From Azospirillum lipoferum 4B (GTDB lineage Bacteria; Pseudomonadota; Alphaproteobacteria; Azospirillales; Azospirillaceae), in contig NC_016588.1 of the NCBI RefSeq assembly GCF_000283655.1, positions 62,001-126,000 of the forward strand: 64,000 nt of DNA, read 5' to 3'. The notes below the pieces were generated by a model that saw only the letters and a program-made list of their open reading frames with translations, searched no databases and was not told the origin of the DNA. Below are positions 9,862-17,498 of this stretch, one piece after another. Position 1 is the first letter of the stretch; every line of letters begins with the position of its first letter. Position numbers and translations under genes: made by a program.

Positions 9862-12096
9862 TCAGAAACCCGTCTCGCGGATCAGCACCGACGCGGCGAT
9901 GCGCCAGAAGCGTTCGGCGATGCTGCGGGCCTCGCCCGCCACGCGGACGATGCCGCGGGTCACGCGCTCCGGTCCCTCCTGTACGGCACCGGGCCCCCCG
10001 GGCTCCGGCTCGACGTCCAGGGTGATGCGGTAGACCGCCTCCACCGGGGCGAGCGCGCTACGGCCGGCACTGCCATGCGGCTGGCCCGGTTGCGGTCCGG
10101 CCTGCCCCTCCACCGCCACCGGGCCGCCATTGACCGAGGCGAGCGCCGGCACGTCCAGAACCGAGACGGCGACCGGATCGACCGCGCGAACCCGCGCCGC
10201 GCGCCGGGGAGCCAGCGGGTCGTCGGGGTGGAACTCCGCCCCGGCGCCCGGGCTCAGCCGGTCGAAATCGCCCTCTCCGACATAGCCGACCAGTTCGCCG
10301 CTGCCGGGCGCCACCACCATCGCCAGCGGCAGCTTCGGCCCGATCCAGCGGCCGGGGGTCAGCGCATCCTCCATGTCGCGCACGGTGCCCGACAGGGGAG
10401 CGCGCACCACCAGCCGCTCGCGGTTGTCGAGAAGCCCCTGCCGCTCGGCGAGCGCGGCGGCCAGATCCTCCTCCATCGCCCGCACGCGGTCGAGCTGCTC
10501 GCGGCTGGCGGTCAGGCGGGCGATCTGCTCCTGCATCCAGTCGATGCGCAGCTCCGCCTGGCGCAGCTTGCCCTCCAGGTCGGGGGCGGTCAGGCGGAAC
10601 AGCGGCTCGCCCTCCACCACGCTCTGGCCGCGGGCGACCAGCGTCTCCTCCAGCCGGGCGGGGAAGGGGGCGTAGACGGTGGCGAATCCGGATGCCCGCC
10701 AGACCACCGGCACCGACACGGTGGCGGTCACCGGCAGCAGGGTCAGCCCGACCGCCGCCGCCAGCCAGGCCAGCGTCAGCCCGGTGCGCAGGTTGACCCG
10801 GAAGCGGTCGCGCAAGGACCACCAGACCTTCGCCTCGTGCAGCAGGGGCCGGGCGATGAACCAGCCGATCTCGATGACGAACAACAGGATCCCCAATACC
10901 TTGATGGCGACGTGGTAGACCAGCAGCGCGATGCCGAGGAACAGCACCAGCCGGTAGACCCAGGTGACGTAGGAATAGACCAGCAGGATGCGGCGCCGCG
11001 CCGCCGGCATCTCCTCCGGCGGGGCCATGCCCAGGCCGAACAGCCATTCCCGCAGCTTCCAGCGCGCCATGGCGAAGCCGCGTTCCTGCAGGTTGGGCAC
11101 GTCCAGCGCGTCGGACAGCAGGTAATAGCCGTCGAAGCGCATGAAGGGGCTGAGGTTGATCGCCAGCGTGGTGATCCAGCTGACCGTCGCCAGGAAATAG
11201 GCGGCGCTGCGCAGCGGCCCGTCGGGCAGGAAGCTCCAGGCCAGCGTGGCGAAGACGGCGATCGTCAGCTCGGTCAGCATGCCGGCCGCCCCCACCGCCA
11301 GCCGCTGCCGGCGCGAGACCAGCCTCCAGGCGTCGGTGGTGTCGGTGTAGAGCACCGGCCACATCACCAGGAAGGCCAGCCCCATGGTCGGCACCCGGCA
11401 GCCGTAGCGCTTGGCGGTGTAGGCATGGCCCAGTTCGTGGCAGATCTTGGTGCCCAGCAGCGTGACGCCGTAGAGCGCCAGCCCTTCGGGCGAGAAGAAA
11501 TGCTGGAAGGTGTGGAGGAAGGCGTCCCACTGCCGCGCCACCAGCAGCCCGGCCAGGACCGCGGTCAGCAGCACCAGGACCAGCCAGGCCCGGCTGTAGA
11601 AGGGCGCCACCAGCCCCACCGTCGCCGACAGGAAACGGTCGGGCCGCACCAGCGGGATGCGGAAGAACAGGTAGTTGTGGACCAGCCACCAGAACCAGCC
11701 GGTCTTCCGCGCCGCCGCCTGACGGGCCAGAAAGGCGGTGTCGACGGTGACGGTCAGGTTGTTGGCCGCCAGGAACTGGTAGAAGGCCATGACGTCGTCG
11801 ACCGTCGGCTCGAACAGGCTCTCCTCCGCCACCGCCGCGGCGATGGCGGCCGGGTTGGCGTGGTGCCAGTGCGCGATCAGCGCGAAGGCCTCCGGCCCGA
11901 TGCGGAAATAGCGGTTGCGCACCGGATCGTGGATGGTCCAGCCCGGCGCCCCGTCCTGCCCCGCCGGCGCCGGCAGCAGAGCCAGATCGTCGCGCAGCCC
12001 CGGCAGCCGCATGGCGGCCCGCGGGTCGGCGGGGGCGGAAGCGGCGGCGCGGAGGCTGGCAGAGGGACCGGCGGGGGGCGTGAGGGCGATGGACAC
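9862..12096 (-). CDS. M50-type membrane metalloprotease fused to a HlyD/lipoyl-like domain
   Basis: 744 residues, GTG start. Residues 50-115 resemble a PqqD-like wing. Several membrane segments follow (about 133-185, 205-215, 265-315, 370-410, 437-460). The site-2 protease motif HELGH is at 220-224 and the second motif N314-L-S-P then F321-D322-G is intact, so the metalloprotease should be active or at least bind zinc. Residues 465-740 form a HlyD/biotinyl-lipoyl-like periplasmic adaptor region with a coiled-coil hairpin (about 505-560). I infer it is the inner-membrane component of the exporter formed with the three upstream minus-strand genes; a mazEF pair separates it from them. The SD (AAGGA) is about 12 bases from the start, so the start is uncertain. 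Confidence 0.8.
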   Translation of the reverse strand: MSIALTPPAGPSASLRAAASAPADPRAAMRLPGLRDDLALLPAPAGQDGAPGWTIHDPVRNRYFRIGPEAFALIAHWHHANPAAIAAAVAEESLFEPTVDDVMAFYQFLAANNLTVTVDTAFLARQAAARKTGWFWWLVHNYLFFRIPLVRPDRFLSATVGLVAPFYSRAWLVLVLLTAVLAGLLVARQWDAFLHTFQHFFSPEGLALYGVTLLGTKICHELGHAYTAKRYGCRVPTMGLAFLVMWPVLYTDTTDAWRLVSRRQRLAVGAAGMLTELTIAVFATLAWSFLPDGPLRSAAYFLATVSWITTLAINLSPFMRFDGYYLLSDALDVPNLQERGFAMARWKLREWLFGLGMAPPEEMPAARRRILLVYSYVTWVYRLVLFLGIALLVYHVAIKVLGILLFVIEIGWFIARPLLHEAKVWWSLRDRFRVNLRTGLTLAWLAAAVGLTLLPVTATVSVPVVWRASGFATVYAPFPARLEETLVARGQSVVEGEPLFRLTAPDLEGKLRQAELRIDWMQEQIARLTASREQLDRVRAMEEDLAAALAERQGLLDNRERLVVRAPLSGTVRDMEDALTPGRWIGPKLPLAMVVAPGSGELVGYVGEGDFDRLSPGAGAEFHPDDPLAPRRAARVRAVDPVAVSVLDVPALASVNGGPVAVEGQAGPQPGQPHGSAGRSALAPVEAVYRITLDVEPEPGGPGAVQEGPERVTRGIVRVAGEARSIAERFWRIAASVLIRETGF

Positions 12097-12174
12097 GGGA
12101 GGACGGCGTCCTTTTCGGGAAAGCGGGTCAGAAATGGCGTGAAGCTGTGGAGCGGCGCCGAGCCTGCATCGCCG

Positions 12175-12213
12175 TTGACGGTATGGGCGAAAGCGCCCAG
12201 GTTACATGTAACC
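12175..12213 (+). promoter_or_regulatory. Probable autoregulatory operator of the mazEF-like pair
   Basis: A perfect 14-bp palindrome GGTTACATGTAACC (12200-12213) lies 17 bases before the antitoxin start. Immediately upstream is a second inverted repeat, TGGGCG-AAAG-CGCCCA (12184-12199), and a TTGACG that could be a -35 box (12175-12180). Toxin-antitoxin pairs usually repress themselves at such palindromes. The -10 box is not clear. Confidence 0.55.
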
Positions 12214-12230
12214 GACGACAGGAGTCTGAC

Positions 12231-12458
12231 ATGCCTGCAATCCGCCAGACCTCGCGCGAAAAGGTGAAGGCGCACCGTGCGCGGCTTCGGGCGCAGGGGC
12301 TGCGTCCGGTGCAGATTTGGGTCCCCGACGTCCGCAGCCCGTCCTTCGTCGCCGAAGCCCGGCGCCAGTCCCTGGCCGTCGCCCGCAGCCCGCAGGAGGC
12401 CGACGACCAGGGCTTCGTCGATGCCGCGGGCTGGGCTTCGCTGGATGACGGCGAATGA
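12231..12458 (+). CDS. MazE-like antitoxin (DUF3018 type)
   Basis: 75 residues from ATG 12231, chosen over an upstream in-frame ATG because GGAG lies at 12221-12224 and a palindromic operator lies just before it. The N-terminus (REKVKAHRARLRAQGLRPVQ) is the basic DNA-binding region typical of DUF3018 antitoxins. The middle, IWVPDVRSPSFVAEARRQ, is the signature of this family, and the acidic C-terminus would bind and block the toxin. It overlaps the toxin gene by four bases (ATGA). Confidence 0.85.
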   Translation: MPAIRQTSREKVKAHRARLRAQGLRPVQIWVPDVRSPSFVAEARRQSLAVARSPQEADDQGFVDAAGWASLDDGE

Positions 12459-12832
12459 AGCGGGGCGAGATCTGGACGGTGGCCGGCGGGGCCGACCATG
12501 CGGGAAAGCCGCGGCCGGTCGTCATCCTGCAGGACGACCGCTTTTCCGGCACCGCCTCGGTCACCGTCTGTCCGTTCACGACCGATCCGACCGACGCGCC
12601 GCTGTTCCGCCGGCCGGTCCAGCCGACCGGCGGCAACGGCCTGAGCCAGTCCTCCCGCATCATGGCGGACAAGATCATGACGGTTCCGCGGGCCAAGGTC
12701 GGGCATCGGATCGGCGTGCTCGAAGCCGCCCATCTGGCCTGGATCGGCAAGGCCGTCCTCGTGTTTCTCGGTCTGGCCGGAGGCGGCTTTTCCGAAGAAG
12801 GGGCGGAATCCGATCCGGCTCTTGCCGGCTGA
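12455..12832 (+). CDS. MazF/PemK-like endoribonuclease toxin
   Basis: 125 residues. The start MKRGEIWTVAGG and the KPRPVVILQDDRF segment are the classic MazF/PemK beta-barrel signature. The later SSRIMADKIMTVPRAKVG corresponds to the strand carrying catalytic residues. Members cleave mRNA at short sequences and are blocked by the partner antitoxin encoded immediately upstream. The pair lies on the plus strand, convergent with the HlyD gene 37 bases downstream, inside an otherwise minus-strand secretion block. Confidence 0.88.
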   Translation: MKRGEIWTVAGGADHAGKPRPVVILQDDRFSGTASVTVCPFTTDPTDAPLFRRPVQPTGGNGLSQSSRIMADKIMTVPRAKVGHRIGVLEAAHLAWIGKAVLVFLGLAGGGFSEEGAESDPALAG

Positions 12833-12869
12833 TGGAGGGGGCGGGCTTTCCATCCCCGGCCGCTTCCCC

Positions 12870-14324
12870 TCAAATCCCCAGCGACTGGCGCAGCAGGGCC
12901 AGCGGGCGGCGGAACAGGTAGAGCGCCAGCGGCACGCGGTCGCCCAGGATCTTGGCGGTGCCACGCAGGCCGATGCGCGGCGGGGCCTCCCCCGGGTTCT
13001 GGCCCGGTTCCAGCGCCGCCTTGACGCGGTAGGACAGCACGCCGGCGGCAGACAGGCCGGCCTCGTAGCTGGCATGGGTCAGGCGGGCCCGGAGGGGGTG
13101 GAGCGGATCGACGTTCAGGAACAGCTCCACCGGCGAGCCCGGCTCCAGGACCAGGGCGTCGCCGACCGGCACCATGATGTCGATCTCCGGCGCCTGCGGG
13201 TCGGCCAGCGTCAGCACGCGCTCGCCCACCGACAGCGGCTTGCCCAGCCAGTCGTTGACATCGGTGAAGACGGCGATGCCGGCGCGCTCGGCCTTCACCG
13301 TGACCCGGTCCAGCAGGTCGCGGGCGAGCGCCAGCTCGGCCCGGCGCAGCTCCACCTGGGCGCGGAGCTGGGCGACGCGGGCCTTGGTCTGCGGATCGGC
13401 GAAGGCGGCCTGCGAGGCGGTCAGCAGTTCGGCCTCCGCCTGGGTCAGCCCCTTGCGCGCCACCTCGAAGCGGCTGCGCAGCACGGTGGAATCGAAGCTG
13501 AACAGCGGCTGTCCGGCCGCCACCGCCTGGTTCGGCTGCACATGGAAGCGCTCGATCACGCCGTCCAGCGGGGCGGCGACGATCACCGGGTTGCTGGTCT
13601 GGATCTCGGCCGGGGCCAGGGTCGACATCGGCACCGGGATGGCGAGCGCGCCGGCGGCGGCCAGCAGGACCAGCAGCGGCAGCAGGGCGCGGCGCAGCCC
13701 GCGCCGCTTGGCACGCTTGCCCGACAGCGCCCACCAGGCATGGCCGTAGCCCTCCGCCAGATGGCTCAGCAGCAGGATTTCGCCGTCGGTCCACGGCTCG
13801 TCGCGGCCCAGCCACAGGCCGGCCAGCGGCGGGGCGGCCTTGTCCCGGCTTTCCGCCGGGGCGCCGGGCACGGTTTCCCGCTGGGGTTCCGGCTTGCGCA
13901 GCGGGCACCACAGGACCTGTGCCGGCCCCCATTCGCCCCAGGCGCCGCGGACCTCGGCGGGCAGGGCGGCGGGATCGACGACATGGACCTTATCGGCCCC
14001 GGCCCCGGCGGCGACGGCGCGCACCGCCTGCTCCAGCCATTGGGCGAAGGGGGCGTTCGGTTCCAGGACCGCGATGTTGGACACCGCCTCCAGCGTCGGC
14101 CGGCCCCGGTCCGCCAGGGTCAGGAAGGCGGCCTGCCGGTAGGCGATCAGCCGGCGGGTCTGGTTGACGATGTGATAGCGCAGCTCCGGCACCGTCGCCT
14201 GCTGCCACGCCAGCCGCTGCAGTTCCAGCAGCATCAGCAGGCCGTTGACCGGCTGCGGTGCTGCCTGTGGAGCCGCCTGGGGCGCAGCCTGCTGGGGCGG
14301 GGGCTGGGCCATCGCGGCGCTCAT
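12870..14324 (-). CDS. HlyD-family adaptor with cytoplasmic GAF-like domain
   Basis: 484 residues from ATG 14324, which overlaps the upstream stop by four bases (ATGA); the open frame continues further upstream, but that is the neighbour's shadow. After a Gln/Ala/Pro-rich tail, residues 35-195 resemble a GAF domain (QNATVPEL-type helix, YRQAAFLTL, then a strand pattern). One membrane helix lies at about 212-230. Residues 235-484 form the HlyD adaptor: lipoyl half-motifs around APLDGVIERFHVQPNQAV, a coiled-coil hairpin at about 290-350, and a beta-barrel part. The protein therefore puts a potential sensor domain in the cytoplasm and an adaptor in the periplasm, next to an outer-membrane channel gene. 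Small-molecule sensing is not shown. Confidence 0.8.
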   Translation of the reverse strand: MSAAMAQPPPQQAAPQAAPQAAPQPVNGLLMLLELQRLAWQQATVPELRYHIVNQTRRLIAYRQAAFLTLADRGRPTLEAVSNIAVLEPNAPFAQWLEQAVRAVAAGAGADKVHVVDPAALPAEVRGAWGEWGPAQVLWCPLRKPEPQRETVPGAPAESRDKAAPPLAGLWLGRDEPWTDGEILLLSHLAEGYGHAWWALSGKRAKRRGLRRALLPLLVLLAAAGALAIPVPMSTLAPAEIQTSNPVIVAAPLDGVIERFHVQPNQAVAAGQPLFSFDSTVLRSRFEVARKGLTQAEAELLTASQAAFADPQTKARVAQLRAQVELRRAELALARDLLDRVTVKAERAGIAVFTDVNDWLGKPLSVGERVLTLADPQAPEIDIMVPVGDALVLEPGSPVELFLNVDPLHPLRARLTHASYEAGLSAAGVLSYRVKAALEPGQNPGEAPPRIGLRGTAKILGDRVPLALYLFRRPLALLRQSLGI

Positions 14325-15193
14325 GGCTTCGCGGTTCCGGGCTTGGCAGTCCCCTGCGGAGTCCCCTGGTTCCCGGCCGGCAGCGCCGACAGCGCCGGTT
14401 CGGGGAAGATGGCGGTGCCGCTCATGCCGGCGACAAGCCCCTGGGCAGGAGCGTCGCCGGTCAGCTTCGCGGTCACCTTCACCGACTGGCTGGCCGGATC
14501 GACCTTGGCGCCGGGCAGCACCACCTCGCCCGGCAGGGTGGCCCCGGTCTCGTCGACCCGCAGGTCGAAGCGCTGCCCCGGCTTCAGCCACACCAGCCAG
14601 GAGGAGGGGACGATCAGCTCCACCTTCAGGTCGCGGTCGGACAGGATCTCCAGCAGCGGCGCGCCGGCGGCGACCGACTCATGCTCCTGGATCCGGCGTT
14701 CGACCGCGCGGCCGTCGAAGGGTGCCTTGATCTCGCAGCGCCGGGCCTGCACCTCCGCCTTGCGGACGTCGGCGCGGGCGACCTGGACCTTCGCCTCGGC
14801 CAGCTGCACCTCCGCCTCGCCGATGGAGCGCAGGCTGTTCAGGCGCCGGTTGACCCGCGCCGTCACGTCCGCAGCGTTCAGTTGGGCGCGGGCGGCGTCC
14901 AGTTCCGCCTGATAGCTGGCGCAGTCGAAGGCGACCAGCAGGTCGCCGGCCTTGAAGCTCTGGCCGGCATCGACGCTCATGCGGGCGATGCGGCCGGGGA
15001 TCTCGGAGGACAGGACCGCATGCCGCCTCGCCTCGATCAGCGCGCGGACCTGCCCCTGCGAGGTGTCCTGGGCGACCGCCGGGTTGGAGGCGAGCCCCCC
15101 GCCCAGCAGGACGGCCACGAGTGCGGCTGCCTGTGCGGCGGCCTGGGCGGCAGCTAGTGCGGCGGCTTTCGCCGCCGCGCCGGGATGGATCAC
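14321..15193 (-). CDS. Periplasmic adaptor (membrane fusion) subunit of the exporter
   Basis: 290 residues from a GTG at 15193 overlapping the TolC-like gene's stop (GTGA). The N-terminus is a long Ala-rich hydrophobic stretch ending in AVA-QD, a good signal-peptidase site near residue 42. Then come lipoyl-like half-motifs (SSEIPGRIARMSVDAGQSFK), a helical hairpin (AELDAARAQLNAADV to VARADVRKAEVQ), the second half-motif (IKAPFDGRAVERRIQEHESV), and a beta-barrel end. This is RND/HlyD adaptor architecture. Its position between TolC-like and HlyD-like genes, with overlaps on both sides, makes it part of one export complex. Confidence 0.85.
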   Translation of the reverse strand: MIHPGAAAKAAALAAAQAAAQAAALVAVLLGGGLASNPAVAQDTSQGQVRALIEARRHAVLSSEIPGRIARMSVDAGQSFKAGDLLVAFDCASYQAELDAARAQLNAADVTARVNRRLNSLRSIGEAEVQLAEAKVQVARADVRKAEVQARRCEIKAPFDGRAVERRIQEHESVAAGAPLLEILSDRDLKVELIVPSSWLVWLKPGQRFDLRVDETGATLPGEVVLPGAKVDPASQSVKVTAKLTGDAPAQGLVAGMSGTAIFPEPALSALPAGNQGTPQGTAKPGTAKP

Positions 15194-17403
15194 AGCGACG
15201 CGACCTTGCCCATCGGCAGGCTGTCGGACTGGGTTTCCTGAGCAGAGAGGGTACGAACGGTGCATTCCCGCTGCTTGTCCTTCACACGATGACAGAACCG
15301 CTCGGCCGCGGCGCGGTCCGCGAAACCTCCGGCGCGCAGCTGGACAATCGGCTTGCCGTCCTCGCTGCGCCGGGTGGTGACGTACAGGGCGCCGGCCCCG
15401 TCCATTCCCGTTCCCAGACGTTTGGCGATCATACCCCATTCGCGCTCGGCAAGCCTGTGGCTTGCGTAAGCCCCAAGATCGACCTGGATGACAGGAGAGA
15501 AGGACGCTGTCGCAACCGGAGCGGGGGCAGGGGCCGGAACCGGAGCCGGAACGGGGGCCGCAACCGGAGCCGGAGCCGCAACCGGAGCCGCGGCGGGTGT
15601 TGTGGCGGGTGCTGCGGAAGATGCCAGAACGAAGGGCGTGGAGGCCGGAGCCGGTTCGGTCGCCACGGCCGTCGGCGCTTCCGCAGCTGCAACAGGGGCA
15701 GCAACGGAGGTCGGGGCCGGAGCGGGGGCAGCAACGGGGCCGGGGACCGGGGCCGGAGCGGCCGCCATGGGCACCGCCGCCTTGGCGGGCTCGGGCTTGA
15801 CCGGCTCCGCCTTGGCCGGTTCCGTCTTGTCGGCCTTGGCCGCGTCCTTCGCCACCAGATCCTTGACGCGCAGCACGCTGTTGGCGCGCTCCTGCCAGGA
15901 GGACAGGCCCTTGGCCACCGCCTGGGTCAGGGTGGGCAGGTCGTCGGCGGCCATCGTCTCGGGCAGCGGATCGACGCCGGCCGACACCATGACGCGGGCA
16001 TAGGCGTTGTGCAGGTCGGCCAGCACCAGGTCGCGGCGCAGGTCGGACAGCAGCGCCGTCACCTCCGACTGGATCACGCCCAGCTCGCCCACCTGGCCGG
16101 CCTCGCCGACGTTGGTGTATTGCGAGCGGATGCGGGTGTCGAGGTCGGCCTGCTCGGCGGTCAGAGCGAATTCCTGCTTCAGTTCGCGGAACTGCAGCAC
16201 CGCCACATGCACCTGGCTCAGCACCGCCATGCTCAGCGCCTGACGGCGGAAGGCGACCAGCTCCTCCTGCGCATCGGCGTAGGACTTGGTGGCGGGGGCG
16301 GAGACCAGATTGATCAGGTTCCAGCTGATCCGCGCGCCGTAATCGGCCCAGCGCTGGTTCAGCAGGAAGCTGTTGCTGTCATAGCGCAGGGCGGCGTTGA
16401 CGTCGATGCCCGGCAGCAGCTTCAGCAGCGACCGCCAGGTCTCGTCGGTGGAGATGCGCTGGTTGTAGCTCTCCTCCAGCAGCTCCGGCCGGTTCAGCAG
16501 GGCGTAGGTCTCCAGCGCCTCGACCGCGACGTCCAGCTTGGGCGGCGCCTTCATGATGCTGGCCGGCGGCAGCTCGATCTCGAACGGCTCGCCCGGCGGC
16601 AGCCCCATCAGCGCGCCCAGCTGCGACTTCGCCGCCACCAGCTCGCGCCGCAGCGACTGCAGCTGGCGCAGCGTTTCCACCAGGGTGCGGGTGTAGGTCA
16701 GCGCCTGCAGCGGGGCCTGTACGCGCAGCGCCTCCAGCGTGCGGGCGTCGCGGCGCGCGCCCTCCACCCGCTTCTCCACCGGCTCCAGCCGCTTCAGCAG
16801 CCGTTCGGCGGCCACGGCGCGCCAATAGGCGGTGCGCACGTCCTGCATGATGCCCTGGACGACGCGGCGTCGGCGCTCGTCGGCGATCAGCACCAGATTG
16901 GCGTTCTGCCGCGCCCGCAGATAGCTGACGCCGAAATCCAGCACGTTCCAGGTGAAGGCGAGGTCGCCGGTGCGGCGGTGCTTGTCGGTGGCGGTGGTGC
17001 TCTCGCCCGTCCGCCTGCCGGTGGCGAGGTTCAGGCTTTCCGATCCGGCATCGTTGTTGCGCCCGACATAGCCGGCGGCGGCCACGACGCGCGGCAGCAT
17101 GTCGTAGCGCGACAGGTCCAGCTGATCGGTGGCGACCGCCACCTCCATCAGCTTCACGCGTTCGTCGAGGTTGTACTTGATGGCGCGCGCCATCGCCTCG
17201 TCCATCGAGACTGCCTTGGTCAGCGGCTCCTGCGGGGACAGCACGACGCCCAGATCCTTGCGCACGCGCGCCAGATTCTCCTCGGCCGTCAGCGGCTCGG
17301 GTTTGACCGCGCAGCCCGCGGCCAGCAGGGATACCGTCAGGACGGCGACGGGAACCACCGAAGAAAGCAAGCGGCGGCGGAAGCGGACTGTCGAAGTCTT
17401 CAT
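15190..17403 (-). CDS. TolC-family outer-membrane lipoprotein with C-terminal SPOR-like domain
   Basis: 737 residues, ATG 17403. A lipobox LLAAGC puts the lipidated Cys at residue 31. Residues 50-490 have the duplicated helical layout of TolC/OEP channels (repeats around ALETYALLNRPELLEE and AYWRAVAAERLLKRLE). Residues 500-635 are a Pro/Ala-rich linker with many PAPAPV units, long enough to reach peptidoglycan. The last ~100 residues (QVDLGAYASHRLAEREW, then VQLRAGGFADRAAAERFC) look like a SPOR domain, which binds denuded peptidoglycan. A TolC channel with its own SPOR anchor is unusual. It is followed, with a GTGA overlap, by the adaptor gene. Confidence 0.85.
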   Translation of the reverse strand: MKTSTVRFRRRLLSSVVPVAVLTVSLLAAGCAVKPEPLTAEENLARVRKDLGVVLSPQEPLTKAVSMDEAMARAIKYNLDERVKLMEVAVATDQLDLSRYDMLPRVVAAAGYVGRNNDAGSESLNLATGRRTGESTTATDKHRRTGDLAFTWNVLDFGVSYLRARQNANLVLIADERRRRVVQGIMQDVRTAYWRAVAAERLLKRLEPVEKRVEGARRDARTLEALRVQAPLQALTYTRTLVETLRQLQSLRRELVAAKSQLGALMGLPPGEPFEIELPPASIMKAPPKLDVAVEALETYALLNRPELLEESYNQRISTDETWRSLLKLLPGIDVNAALRYDSNSFLLNQRWADYGARISWNLINLVSAPATKSYADAQEELVAFRRQALSMAVLSQVHVAVLQFRELKQEFALTAEQADLDTRIRSQYTNVGEAGQVGELGVIQSEVTALLSDLRRDLVLADLHNAYARVMVSAGVDPLPETMAADDLPTLTQAVAKGLSSWQERANSVLRVKDLVAKDAAKADKTEPAKAEPVKPEPAKAAVPMAAAPAPVPGPVAAPAPAPTSVAAPVAAAEAPTAVATEPAPASTPFVLASSAAPATTPAAAPVAAPAPVAAPVPAPVPAPAPAPVATASFSPVIQVDLGAYASHRLAEREWGMIAKRLGTGMDGAGALYVTTRRSEDGKPIVQLRAGGFADRAAAERFCHRVKDKQRECTVRTLSAQETQSDSLPMGKVASL

Positions 17404-17476
17404 GGCGGGAGCAATTCCGTTCGGCGGAAAAGGATTGGACGAGGAAACGGTGCGGGAAGAAGGGGAGGTTGGGAAG

Positions 17477-17498
17477 CGGGCCGCCGTCAGGCGGCCCG
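17477..17498 (-). terminator. GC hairpin at the 3' end of the adhesin gene
   Basis: A 9-bp perfect stem (17477-17485 with 17490-17498) has the tetraloop GTCA, and the adhesin stop codon (TCA on the plus strand, 17487-17489) lies inside the loop. No T-run follows on the minus strand, only a pyrimidine-rich stretch. It may act as a partial terminator or mRNA-stability element that lowers expression of the channel genes relative to the adhesin. Confidence 0.5.
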
